Source: JAYGED01 sp046582565
Lineage (GTDB): Bacteria > Pseudomonadota > Alphaproteobacteria > JAAXGF01
DNA length: 24,486 nt
NCBI GenBank assembly: GCA_046582565.1
Contig: JAYGED010000232.1
Span: 1-24,486, forward strand
Direction: 5' to 3'
A program made the translations under genes and the position numbers. Position 1 is the stretch's first letter. Every line of letters starts with the position of its first letter. The notes beneath the pieces are model-generated. The model searched no databases. It saw only the letters and a list, made by a program, of their open reading frames with translations, and was not told the origin of the DNA. Positions 1 through 7,818 of this stretch are shown here, piece after piece.

Positions 1-66
1 CCCGCTGATCCAGGCGATGGAGGCATAGAGGCCCCTATTTGCGTGCCCAAATCCGTTCAAAGACCC
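1..66 (-). other. Possible partial reading frame at the left edge
   Basis: A minus-strand frame is open from a TAG at about 67-69 to the window edge. It reads as a short hydrophobic peptide ending GLYASIAWISG, which could be the start of a membrane segment. A TTG codon preceded by a GAGGGG-like purine run could be a start, but the spacing is too short to be convincing. Only about 20 residues are visible and no family is recognised. It may equally be non-coding. Confidence 0.15.
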
Positions 67-169
67 CTCGAACCGCTATTCCCCAACCATGGAAGCGTTT
101 CTGACCGACATACCGGCGACGGCCCAATCCATCCACCTCAGCAAAGAACCAAAACAAACAGCCCGCACA

Positions 170-235
170 GAACAAAGGTTTTCACACAGCCAAGACCCAT
201 AGCGGACATTGGGGATTCTGCAATCTTGAAGAATT
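170..235. repeat. Fragment of the gcggacatt dispersed hairpin repeat
   Basis: The stretch contains agcggacattgggg followed by gattctgc. It shares the gcggacatt core found in the repeat copies near 18982-19011, 23890-23999 and 24470-24486. The left arm is poorly preserved here. The whole stretch 1-265 otherwise holds no convincing gene. Confidence 0.5.
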
Positions 236-265
236 ACGCGCAGCAGAGGACCCCGTGCTGGATGC

Positions 266-931
266 CTAATCCTCAAATCCTGCTTTGCGCAGGGCGTCGT
301 AGAGATGCTCGAAATCGGCTTCGTTCTGGTATTGCACGGCGCCGTGCCAGTAGTCCTCCCAGGCGGCGAGTTTGCGGCCGGGAAACACCGCCATGTCGTC
401 CTCGGCGACGCGCAGAAACTCCTCCAGCAGTGCCTGCGCCTCGTCGAGCCGTCCGGCGCCGGCATAGCTCGCGGCCAGCCAGCCGCGTACTTCGTTGATC
501 GGGTCTCTGATGATCCGGAGGGTCGCGATGGCCTCGTCGTAGCGTCGAGCGGAGAAGAATGCGATGCCCCTTAGCCAGTCCACCCAATCGGCCTGAAGCG
601 GGTTGATACGCGCCGAAACGTTGTACTGAACCAGCGCCTCGTCGGCGCGACCGACCGCACTGAGGTACAGGCCGTACTGGCCCAACGAATTAGCATCGTT
701 GGGATTGAGCTCGATCGCGCGTTCGAGCCAATATCGGGCATCGTCGAACTCGCGGCGAAACATATGGATTTCGCCTAGGGTGGCGTGCGCGGTACTGAAG
801 GTCTCATCTAGCGCGACAGCCCTCTTGGCGTTCTTGAAAGCGGATGCCATGGCCGCATCGCGATTTTTGACCCATTGGGCCATCCAATCAAACAAACATA
901 CCAAGGCGAGGAGGTTGTCCATGCAAGGCAT
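266..931 (-). pseudogene. TPR protein C-terminal fragment (cyclase/TPR family), 5'-truncated
   Basis: The 221 residues contain at least three tetratricopeptide-type helical pairs (ALDETFSTAHATLGEIH; AIELNPNDANSLGQYGLYL; RRYDEAIATLRII). They end in YDALRKAGFED, a tail typical of large regulatory proteins that pair an N-terminal class III adenylate cyclase or DNA-binding domain with C-terminal TPRs. Those proteins are usually 500-650 residues, so only the last third remains. The frame begins exactly where the plus-strand DUF2652 remnant also begins. No ribosome binding site precedes the nominal ATG. The most likely reading is a 5'-truncated remnant. A short stand-alone TPR protein is possible but less likely. 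Confidence 0.65.
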
Positions 932-1707
932 GCGCCAATGTCGGCATGCTGGATCTGAAAATTATGGCCCACCACGGCAACTTCGATGAGATGGAGGTCG
1001 GCCCGGTGAAGGACATCTCCGGCGCTGATGTCATTCTGGTTCACCGCATGGCCAAGACCGACGTACGCGAAGCCACCGGGGTTCGAAGCTATGCGCTGTT
1101 CAGCGACGCGGCGGTCGAGGCGATGGGGATCAAGGAGGCGCTTGTGCCTTACTCGCAGCCATTCGAGCATTTCGGCGAAGTTTCGATGCAAGTCTACGAC
1201 CTGGCCAAAGCCTGGGAGAAGTTTCGAGCCAGTCAAGAACGTCATTTTTTGGAGGAAGAGGACGGTGTCTGGACCTACCGCCGCCATTTTGACATTCCGA
1301 TCGCGGTCATCTGGGAGGCGTTGGTTGCACCGAATCTTAAACAACGCTGGATGCAGGGCATGCTGTCGGTGACTGTCGAGCGCCCCGAGGGCCGTATCGG
1401 CACCGGCTCGGGTTATCACTGCGCCCACGAGGCGGCGGATTTTCTCTACTGGGTTACCGACTGGGAACCCTTCGACTATTTTTCCACCCGCATCAACGAC
1501 CCGGGGCGTGAAGGCATAAGCATGCCGGAGACCTATCATCTGGTAGCGACGGAGACCGGAACCGAGTTGCGCTATACAATCGGCCAGGCCCATGACGCCG
1601 ACGGCAATCGTTCCGAAATTTCGGAGCAGGAGGCTGTCGGCTTCCTGTCAGGCTTCTGGCCACCTTGTTTCGATGCGATGGATGAGCTGATCAAGGCCGA
1701 AGATTAG
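913..1707 (+). pseudogene. DUF2652 (cyclase-like) - SRPBCC protein, 5'-truncated
   Basis: The frame is open from 871, and homology-like sequence begins around 913 with a CPCKACANVG motif, upstream of the first ATG at 946. In DUF2652 proteins this Cys-rich motif follows an N-terminal cyclase-like segment of roughly 90 residues, which is missing here. The retained DUF2652 part (LKIMAHHG...LVHRMAK...YALFSDAAVEAMG) is followed from about residue 100 by an SRPBCC/AHSA1-like ligand-binding domain (WTYRRHFDIPIAVIWEALVAP...WDW-type core). Family members with this fusion are of unknown function, and some look like catalytically dead nucleotide cyclase relatives. Translation from ATG 946 could still give a 253-residue product, but it would lack the motif and the N-terminus. 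The 5' end abuts the minus-strand TPR fragment. Confidence 0.6.
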
Positions 1708-1760
1708 GCGCTTGACGCAGGCGATCCGATACCTGATTGAGGAGAGTCCGTTGCGCCCTA

Positions 1761-2141
1761 TCAACCCATTCCGTCAGTCGCGGCCGACAAGTAAACGCCA
1801 GCGACATTGCCTTCCGGGTGGACAATGTAGAGTAGTTTCGCCTTGCCGGTCGATTCGTAGTGCAATTGGGTGTCCTTGGGCAAAAATATGGTGTCGCCAG
1901 CGTTACCTTCGAAGACCTCGCCGTCGATGATGACCCGAAAATTACCTTCGAGGATGTAGAAAATCTCGTCGTAATTTATGAACCAGTCGGCGTCGATATC
2001 GTCGACCTCCAGGATGCCGAAGCCGAGACCACCACTCATCGGCGGGCGGACGATGCGCGCGAAGCGCGTCTTCACTGGATCTTGTCCGACGCGATCCTCG
2101 AAGACGACATCTTCGGCCTTGATGACTTTCGCTTTCCACAT
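1761..2141 (-). CDS. EutQ-like cupin-domain protein
   Basis: This is a 126-residue single cupin beginning MWKAKVIKAEDVVFED. The start at 2141 is chosen over a longer open frame because a strong CCGGAGGAGCT Shine-Dalgarno lies about 8 bases upstream and the longer N-terminus is low-complexity, Arg-rich sequence. The barrel is clear: DEIFYILEGNFRVIIDGEVFEG is followed by GDTIFLPKDTQLHYESTGKAKLLYIVHP. The first cupin motif lacks the usual HxH pair (INYDEIFY), as in EutQ-type and other metal-poor cupins. A role as acetate-kinase-like EutQ is not implied, and no other eut genes are visible. It is divergent from the amidohydrolase at 2434 and may belong to the same catabolic module. Confidence 0.8.
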   Translation of the reverse strand: MWKAKVIKAEDVVFEDRVGQDPVKTRFARIVRPPMSGGLGFGILEVDDIDADWFINYDEIFYILEGNFRVIIDGEVFEGNAGDTIFLPKDTQLHYESTGKAKLLYIVHPEGNVAGVYLSAATDGMG

Positions 2142-2433
2142 TTGACAGCTCCTCCGGTTCAACCCTTGTTGGCTTGGCGCCCGGCCCTTGGCGGGCCGAC
2201 GAGCCGATTTTAATTTGGGCTTTTCAGAGGGCAAGCCACAATGTTCGCTTGCGCCCCGGAACACTGCCGATTTATAGGCGACAAGGACACACACGGCAGT
2301 TGCTCGAAGGGACGTTGTCAAGTTAACTGATTAAAGACCGTCGACCGAAATTTCGCGTTGTATCCGGATAGCTTGACCAAGCCAAATCGATCAACATGTC
2401 CCTTAAGGACAATCAATAAAGATAGGAAAATTC
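2142..2433. promoter_or_regulatory. Divergent intergenic region of the cupin and amidohydrolase genes
   Basis: This 292-base gap sits between a minus-strand and a plus-strand gene, so it must hold their promoters. A TTGACC at 2373-2378 could be a -35 element for the plus-strand gene, but no good -10 follows at the right distance. A near-perfect palindrome, tgtcccttaaggaca (2397-2411), lies just upstream of the SD aggaa and ATG 2434, where a repressor could bind. No regulator gene is adjacent. A degenerate longer reading of the cupin frame covers part of this region but lacks protein-like character. Confidence 0.35.
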
Positions 2434-3285
2434 ATGTCAAAACCAATCGATATCCTGGGACATCTGTTTACCCCCGAGTCGATCAAAGAACATTTCATTG
2501 ACGACCCCGAGGAGTCGGAGGTTTTTGACAGTGTCGGTCGCCTGGATTCGTTACGCGGATACACGGTTGATGAATTCCGCACCTATGCCGATGAGGCCGG
2601 CCTGGGCAAGGTTCATGTGGCGGCGTTTTATGGTTGGAGCTATCGCCAGCAACGCCCCTTTCTGCGCGTGACGCCCGAAGAAGTTTACGAAGTGACAAAA
2701 CAGCTTCCCGGCCAGGTTTACGGCATGTTCGGGGTTAATCCTTTCGATGCCCTTGAAGGGGTGAAACAGCTTGAAAGGGCGGTCAAGGATTTTGGCTTTA
2801 TCGCCATTCATGTCCATCCCCATGGTTTCGATCTCGGGCCGGAGCATGCCTTTTACTTCCCCTACTATGCGAAATGCGTCGAGCTCGGCATTCCCGCAGT
2901 GTTTTCCATGGGCCATACCCTGGACTTCATGCCGATTGAGAACGGACGGCCCACACGTCTCGACAAGATCGCGCTGTATTTTCCGGAGTTGACGATTGTT
3001 TGCACCCACACTGGCTGGCCCTGGGTGGAAGAAGCCATCGCCATGGCATCCAAACACCCCAATGTCTATCTCGGGACCTCGGCTTATTCGCCAAAGGTCT
3101 GGAAACCGGAGATGATCAAATTCATCAATAGCTGGGGCCAGGACAAGGTGCTCTGGGGGTCGGACTTCCCGTTGCTCAAACATCCCGAGGTCTTGGCGCA
3201 GCTTGACGCCCTGGATCTGCGCGAAGGCCCAAAGAAAAAGCTGCTTTGGGAAAACGCCCTGAAGGTATTCCCCTATGACCGCTGA
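2434..3285 (+). CDS. Amidohydrolase family 2 (ACMSD-like) protein
   Basis: The 283 residues have the amidohydrolase-2 TIM-barrel pattern: an N-terminal IDILGHLF strand, HVHPHG near residue 130, FSMGHT near 160, the CTHTGWPW strand near 190 and WGSDFP near 235 (the metal/catalytic Asp position). Family members include ACMSD, resorcylate decarboxylases and lactonases, so the expected chemistry is hydrolysis or non-oxidative decarboxylation of a carboxylate. The first metal motif is unusual: DxHxH is replaced by D-I-L-G-H, so the first His is missing. Metal binding may be altered. A GATAGGAAA ribosome site precedes the ATG. It lies 38 bases upstream of the FAD oxidase start at 3324 and is probably co-transcribed with it. 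Confidence 0.8.
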   Translation: MSKPIDILGHLFTPESIKEHFIDDPEESEVFDSVGRLDSLRGYTVDEFRTYADEAGLGKVHVAAFYGWSYRQQRPFLRVTPEEVYEVTKQLPGQVYGMFGVNPFDALEGVKQLERAVKDFGFIAIHVHPHGFDLGPEHAFYFPYYAKCVELGIPAVFSMGHTLDFMPIENGRPTRLDKIALYFPELTIVCTHTGWPWVEEAIAMASKHPNVYLGTSAYSPKVWKPEMIKFINSWGQDKVLWGSDFPLLKHPEVLAQLDALDLREGPKKKLLWENALKVFPYDR

Positions 3286-3323
3286 AACAGCCCTTGAGGA
3301 GGTCGGGGCAGGGAGCCTGGATC

Positions 3324-5759
3324 ATGGCCAAACGTGACGAGACGATAACGTCACATGCCCGTGTGGTCATCATTGGCGGCGGCATCTTTGGCGTCAGTTT
3401 GCTCTACCACCTTGCCAAGGAAGGCTGGAAAGACCTCGTCCTGATCGAAAAAGGAGAACTCAGCTCGGGCACCACCTGGCATGCTGCGGGGCAATGTCCG
3501 CATTTCATCGGTGATCTCAACATGGCAAGGATTCACGACTATGGAATCCGGCTGTATAAGAGTCTCGAGGAAGAGACCGGACAATCGACCGGATGGCATA
3601 CCAGCGGCGGTGTTCGCCTGGCGCGCCACGAAGAGGAGTTGAACTGGCACAGGCACGTCGCCGGAATCTCAAAGCAGGCCGGCATCGAGACCCACGTGGT
3701 CGGCCTTGATGAGATCCGAGAGCTTCATCCGTTTTTAGAATTGCACGATGTTGTCGGCGGCACCTATACGCCACATGATGGCTACGCCGATCCCACCAGC
3801 GCCACCAGCGCCATGGCAATCAGCGCTCGAAACAACGGCGCGAAAATTTATTGCAACAATCTGGTGACGGGGATCGAGCGTGATGGCGAAGACTGGCGGG
3901 TTATCTCGGAGAAGGGCGACGTCCGTTGCGAACATCTCGTGCTTGCTACCGGGTTCTTTTCCGATCAGGTGGGGCGCTGGTTAGGGCTTCGATTGCCTCT
4001 GGTTAATGTTGTTCACCAATATCTAATTACCGATCCGGTGCCCGAGCTGGCCGGCCGGGACCGTGAGCTGCCTGTGGTTCGTGACCCGGGATCATGCTCA
4101 TACATGCGCCAGGAGCAACAGGGCCTGCTCGGCGGGCCGTACGAGAACCGAGGCCTGGAAACCGCCTATGACGATGGCGTCCCCTGGTCATTTGATCAGC
4201 AATTGCTGCCGCCCGATTTGGAGCGCATATCACCCTGGCTGGAATTGATGATGAAACGAATGCCGTTGTTTGAAACGGTTGGCGTCCGCCAGGTAATTTC
4301 CGGTTTCATCGCCCACGCACCCGATCTCTCGCCATTGGTTGGGCCCATTGCGGGCCACCGCAATCTATGGCTCGCGGCCGGGTCCGCAATTGGAATTTCC
4401 CAGGGGCCGGGCGTCGGCAAGTATCTCGCGCAATGGATGGTCCATGGGGCGGCGGAAATAAGCATGCTGTCGATTGATCCACGGCGTTTTGGCGATGTTC
4501 ACACGGACGGTTGGGTCAAGCGCCGGACTGTCGAGATGTCGCAACAGCTCTTTGACCTGCATCCCCCTGGTTTCGAGTTTTCCGAAGGCCGGCCCCTGCG
4601 CCTGTCGCCGATCCACTACAGGCTGGCGGGGAGGGGGGCAGTATTCGGCGAGAGCATGGGTTGGGAGCGGCCAAAGTGGTTTGCCCCACCCGGCGTTGAA
4701 GAAGCGCACAGCTTTCGTCGAGGCAACGCGTTTGACACGGTGGCGGAAGAGTGCCGCGCCGTACGCGAGCGGGTAGGGCTGTTGGATTTAACCAGTTTTA
4801 CCAAGCTGGAAGTCACGGGACCGGATGCCCATGGGTTGCTTGACCGTGTCTTTGCAAATCGCATCCCTAGCAAGGACGGCGGCATTACGCTTTGCCATCT
4901 GCTGGCCGAAAATGCTGTGGTCGAAGCCGAGATTACGGTCACGCGCTTATCCGCTGAGTCTTATTTCCTGTTGTCGGCCGGATCCATGCAGCTGCGGGAC
5001 TACGATCAGTTAAGCAAGGCCCGCACGGACAATGAAAAGCTGGAGATTGCGGATGTGACGGAATCGTTCGGATGTCTGCTTGTAACCGGCCCGAAGTCCC
5101 GCGATCTTCTGCAAACCCTGACCGATGCGGATTTGTCGAATGCCGGTTTCCGGTGGATGACGGCCGGACAGATCGATATTGCAGGAGCCTCTGTCAGGGC
5201 CTTGCGTGTCTCCTACGCCGGCGAGCTGGGTTGGGAGCTGTATCCAACCTGCGGCCATATGCCGGCGGTCTATGATGCTTTGGCGGAAGCCGGGGAGGCG
5301 TTCGGCCTGGCGGACTTCGGCATGTATGCGCTCAACAGCCTGCGCATGGAAAAAGCCTATCGCGGGTTTGGCTCCGAGCTTTCCAACGAGCTGTCGCTGA
5401 TCGAAGCCGACATGGAGCGCTTCGCGGCCCTGGACAAGGGCGACTTCATCGGACGGGCGGCCCTGCTAAAGCGCAAGCAGGAGGCTATTCAATGGAAACT
5501 GGCGTACCTGGCGCTCGGCGCCGATCATCTCGATGTCATGGGCTCCGAAGCGATTTATGCCCAAGGCCGGATCGTCGGCGTGGTGACATCCGGCGGGTTC
5601 GGTCACGCGGTTGGCAAGAACCTGGCTTTTGCCTATGTAGAGCCTGAATTCGCCGATGGCGCCGCCGCGCTCGAGATTGAAATGCTCGGCGAGCGCTACA
5701 GCGCGACTGTTCTCAAGGCGCCGAGCTATGACCCCATGAACGAACGGTTGCGGGCCTAG
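3324..5759 (+). CDS. FAD-dependent DMGDH/sarcosine dehydrogenase-like oxidase with GcvT domain
   Basis: The 811 residues have the order of dimethylglycine and sarcosine dehydrogenases. A DAO-type FAD domain comes first, with VVIIGGGIFG at about 14-23 and SGTTWHAAG with His53, the family's covalent flavin position. A FAO_M linker lies around 370-425, and an aminomethyltransferase (GcvT) and GcvT-C region covers roughly 430-800 (YAGELGWELYP). The expected reaction is oxidative N-demethylation of an N-methyl amino acid, with the one-carbon unit passed to tetrahydrofolate in the GcvT half. The substrate cannot be read from sequence. ATG 3324 is preferred over an in-frame TTG at 3294, because a GGGAG site lies 8-12 bases before it and the FAD motif then sits at the usual distance from the N-terminus. 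It follows the amidohydrolase closely. Confidence 0.85.
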   Translation: MAKRDETITSHARVVIIGGGIFGVSLLYHLAKEGWKDLVLIEKGELSSGTTWHAAGQCPHFIGDLNMARIHDYGIRLYKSLEEETGQSTGWHTSGGVRLARHEEELNWHRHVAGISKQAGIETHVVGLDEIRELHPFLELHDVVGGTYTPHDGYADPTSATSAMAISARNNGAKIYCNNLVTGIERDGEDWRVISEKGDVRCEHLVLATGFFSDQVGRWLGLRLPLVNVVHQYLITDPVPELAGRDRELPVVRDPGSCSYMRQEQQGLLGGPYENRGLETAYDDGVPWSFDQQLLPPDLERISPWLELMMKRMPLFETVGVRQVISGFIAHAPDLSPLVGPIAGHRNLWLAAGSAIGISQGPGVGKYLAQWMVHGAAEISMLSIDPRRFGDVHTDGWVKRRTVEMSQQLFDLHPPGFEFSEGRPLRLSPIHYRLAGRGAVFGESMGWERPKWFAPPGVEEAHSFRRGNAFDTVAEECRAVRERVGLLDLTSFTKLEVTGPDAHGLLDRVFANRIPSKDGGITLCHLLAENAVVEAEITVTRLSAESYFLLSAGSMQLRDYDQLSKARTDNEKLEIADVTESFGCLLVTGPKSRDLLQTLTDADLSNAGFRWMTAGQIDIAGASVRALRVSYAGELGWELYPTCGHMPAVYDALAEAGEAFGLADFGMYALNSLRMEKAYRGFGSELSNELSLIEADMERFAALDKGDFIGRAALLKRKQEAIQWKLAYLALGADHLDVMGSEAIYAQGRIVGVVTSGGFGHAVGKNLAFAYVEPEFADGAAALEIEMLGERYSATVLKAPSYDPMNERLRA

Positions 5760-5764
5760 CCCCC

Positions 5765-6505
5765 CTACACCATGGTCAGCCCGCCGCTGACGCTCAGTGC
5801 CTGGCCGGTGATGTAATCGGAATCGGGCCCGGCGAGGAAGCTGATCGCCGCCGCCATGTCTTCGGGCTGGCCGAGGCGGCGGAACGGAATGATGCGTGTC
5901 ATGCGGGCGACGATGTCGGGGTTGGCCTCGATCTCCTCTTGCAACAAGGGCGTGTCGGTCGGGCCGGGGCAGACCGCGTTGACGTTGACGTTGTAGCGCG
6001 CGTTCTCCCGCGCAAGGCTCTTGCTGAAGGCGATAAGCCCGCCCTTCATGGCCGAATAGACCGCCTCGGTGCTGGTGCCGACGCGCCCGGCGTCGGACGA
6101 GACATTGACGATTTTGCCGCTGTTGGCCTCGATCATGCCGTTCAGCACCGGGTGGGTGACGTAGAGGATGGAGAAGAAGTTGATCGACATGATCTTGCGC
6201 CAGTAGTCGGATTTCTCCTCATGGAAGCGCGTGGTGCCGCTCCAGCCGATCAGGTTCACCAGAACATCGATGGTGCCCATCTCATCCTGCACCTTGGCCA
6301 CCATGGCGTGGGTGGCGGCCTCGTCGGTCAGATCGCAGAGGTAGCCCGTGGCCTCAGTCGTTGCCGTGGCGATTGCCTGGTTCAGGCCGCTCTCGTTGAT
6401 GTCGGTGCCTGCGACGCGAAAGCCATCGCTTGACAGCCGCTCCACTGTCGCTTGCCCCATGCCGCCGCCCGCGCCGGTGATCAATACCAATTTACCTTCA
6501 GCCAT
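5765..6505 (-). CDS. SDR dehydrogenase, BadH-like (2-hydroxycyclohexanecarboxyl-CoA dehydrogenase type)
   Basis: This is a 246-residue classical short-chain dehydrogenase. It has the NAD-binding TGAGGGMG (10-17), NLIGWSG in place of NNAG, the catalytic Ser in VNVSSDAGRVG, and YSAMK supplying the Tyr and Lys. The segments SSDAGRVGTSTEAVYSAMKGGLIAFSK (broken here only by description), NAVCPGPTDTPLL and GQALSVSGGLTM match the pattern of BadH, which oxidises 2-hydroxycyclohexane-1-carbonyl-CoA in alicyclic and benzoate degradation. The substrate assignment is an inference from resemblance. A CAGGAG site precedes ATG 6505. It is divergent from the MaoC hydratase, and the two plus the downstream CoA operon make a coherent acyl-CoA oxidation set. 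Confidence 0.8.
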   Translation of the reverse strand: MAEGKLVLITGAGGGMGQATVERLSSDGFRVAGTDINESGLNQAIATATTEATGYLCDLTDEAATHAMVAKVQDEMGTIDVLVNLIGWSGTTRFHEEKSDYWRKIMSINFFSILYVTHPVLNGMIEANSGKIVNVSSDAGRVGTSTEAVYSAMKGGLIAFSKSLARENARYNVNVNAVCPGPTDTPLLQEEIEANPDIVARMTRIIPFRRLGQPEDMAAAISFLAGPDSDYITGQALSVSGGLTMV

Positions 6506-6650
6506 CGTCGTTCTCCTGATTTCAAATTACTGTTAAAGATCATATCATCCGGGATCGGGATAATCGAAAGACAATCCCGTTATTTTTAACTGTCGGCACT
6601 AAAATCGCCTGCTGGGTGGCGGACGGCGGCGAGTGCTGAAGGGAGCTTTC
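6506..6650. promoter_or_regulatory. Divergent promoter region with cgggat inverted repeat
   Basis: These 145 bases separate the divergent SDR and MaoC genes. cgggat occurs twice in tandem at 6550-6561, and its complement atcccg follows at 6574-6579, giving an inverted repeat with a 12-base spacer. This is a plausible operator for a dimeric regulator of the acyl-CoA genes. No regulator gene is adjacent, so the assignment is an inference. Confidence 0.4.
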
Positions 6651-7073
6651 ATGACCGACCATGCCCTGAGCGGAATAACCATCGGCAAGCGTATCGAATT
6701 CGAAAAGACGGTCACGGCCGGCGATATCGAACGTTTCGCCGAGTTGACCGGCGATTTCGACCCGTTGCACACCGATGAGGAATTTTGCAAGACAACCCCC
6801 TATGGCACACGCATCGCCCATGGCGCGCTGATCATCGGCTATATGTCGGCCGCGGCCTCCAAGATGACCGGGAGCATGGACCGAGCCGTAGCCTCGCTGG
6901 GCTACGACCGCATCCGCCTGGTCGCCCCGGTGTTCATCGGCGACAGGGTGACCACCGCATATGAGGTCATCTCCACCGATCCCGAGCGTAACCGCGCCAC
7001 CGCCAAAATCACCGTGACCAACCAGCACGGCAAAACCGTCGCCGTCGCCGAACACATCATGAAGGTGCTGTAG
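6651..7073 (+). CDS. MaoC-family (R)-specific enoyl-CoA hydratase
   Basis: The 140 residues form a single hot-dog domain. The catalytic signature of R-hydratases (PhaJ type) is visible: Asp35 and His40 in TGDFDPLHTDEEF, followed by the conserved RIAHGALIIGYMSA segment. The reaction would be reversible hydration of a trans-2-enoyl-CoA to the (R)-3-hydroxyacyl-CoA. ATG 6651 has an AAGGGAG site 6-8 bases upstream and is chosen over an in-frame GTG at 6633. It is transcribed away from the BadH-like SDR across a shared 145-base promoter region. The enoyl-CoA hydratase at 11113 is of the other (crotonase, usually S-specific) type, so both stereochemistries may be served. Confidence 0.85.
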   Translation: MTDHALSGITIGKRIEFEKTVTAGDIERFAELTGDFDPLHTDEEFCKTTPYGTRIAHGALIIGYMSAAASKMTGSMDRAVASLGYDRIRLVAPVFIGDRVTTAYEVISTDPERNRATAKITVTNQHGKTVAVAEHIMKVL

Positions 7074-7125
7074 CGGTCCCGTGTATTCGTGAAGATGTTT
7101 TGGTTGGCGTGGGCCTTCGGTGCCG

Positions 7126-7153
7126 TTGACAGCTTAACGCTGAATGTTAGACT
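7126..7153 (+). promoter_or_regulatory. Sigma70-like promoter
   Basis: TTGACA at 7126-7131 is a perfect -35 element. TAGACT at 7148-7153 follows after 16 bases as a 4/6 -10 element. A strong ribosome site and a 23-codon reading frame begin about 30-40 bases downstream, so the promoter has an obvious target. The call is from sequence pattern only. Confidence 0.5.
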
Positions 7154-7193
7154 CCCCACGCTGCTCAACTCGAGTGGGAAGGAGGGCTATGTG

Positions 7194-7265
7194 ATGATAA
7201 ATTACTATCAACAACGAACGCGTGGCCCTGTATTGGCCCTGCATCAATTGATGTTGCAGGGCTGA
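7194..7265 (+). CDS. 23-residue small ORF with strong RBS (leader peptide or gene stub)
   Basis: ATG 7194 (or GTG 7191) begins a 23-codon frame, MINYYQQRTRGPVLALHQLM plus three residues, ending in TGA. A near-consensus AAGGAGG at 7179-7185 lies about 8 bases upstream, and a TTGACA/TAGACT promoter lies just before that. The family is not recognised. Either it is a short leader peptide or, given the broken genes on both sides, the surviving N-terminus of a gene whose body was deleted. The gap 7266-7385 after it shows nothing I can identify. Confidence 0.35.
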   Translation: MINYYQQRTRGPVLALHQLMLQG

Positions 7266-7385
7266 CCAAGGCGAAACACCACTAACGACGTTTCCTTGAT
7301 TGGTCTGGCCTGTCCGTGCCGTCGCACAGAACTTGTCCACGATGGCTAGCAGATACCACGCTCCGACAATATTTCCGGAGCTCGT

Positions 7386-7658
7386 TCAGTCGAGACCAAC
7401 ATGACAATCCTTTCTCTGAAAGACGCAGGCTTTATTGCGCACGACCATCTCTTCCAGAACCTGACCCTTATGGGCATTGATCAAGCCTGGCATGACGATC
7501 ATGTCAGTGGCGTCAATGACATGCGCATCTTGAGCGTCAAGTTCCGGGCGAATGGCGGAAATATTTTCTCCGTCAATCAGCAAATCGCAGTTTTTAAGGA
7601 CCCCGAGCGTGCGGTCCACCGTGACAATAGTGGCGTTCCTCAAGACTGTCCTTGCCAT
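7386..7658 (-). pseudogene. Amidohydrolase N-terminal stub, 3'-truncated
   Basis: The first about 63 of 90 residues are the start of a cytosine-deaminase/chlorohydrolase-type amidohydrolase: ATIVTVDRTLG, LLIDGENISAI, then IVMPGLINAH. Family members continue with a second metal His and more than 350 residues of barrel. Here the frame departs right after NAH (about 7470) into unrelated sequence and stops. The 5' end is intact, with a GAAAGGAATAG ribosome site. The enzyme cannot be active. On the opposite strand, a frame from ATG 7401 (MTILSLKDAGF...) resembles the N-terminus of an aldehyde dehydrogenase and also ends near the same point, which suggests a deletion junction between two genes. Confidence 0.65.
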
Positions 7659-7818
7659 TACCTATTCCTTTCGCGCCCGGCGGGTAAGCGTGGCTGGACC
7701 TCGTCAGTGTAGCGGGTGAAAGCGGCTTGCAGGGTCATAAAATATCGGCCTCGGCTTGACGGAACATTGTTGTTCGTGCTCACTAACCGCAAGGGGCGCA
7801 GGCAGGGAGGACGCGGCT

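Noticed and set aside
808..1593. Minus-strand frame opposite the DUF2652-SRPBCC gene
   Set aside because: It has no domain signal. The plus strand carries the recognisable SRPBCC motifs.
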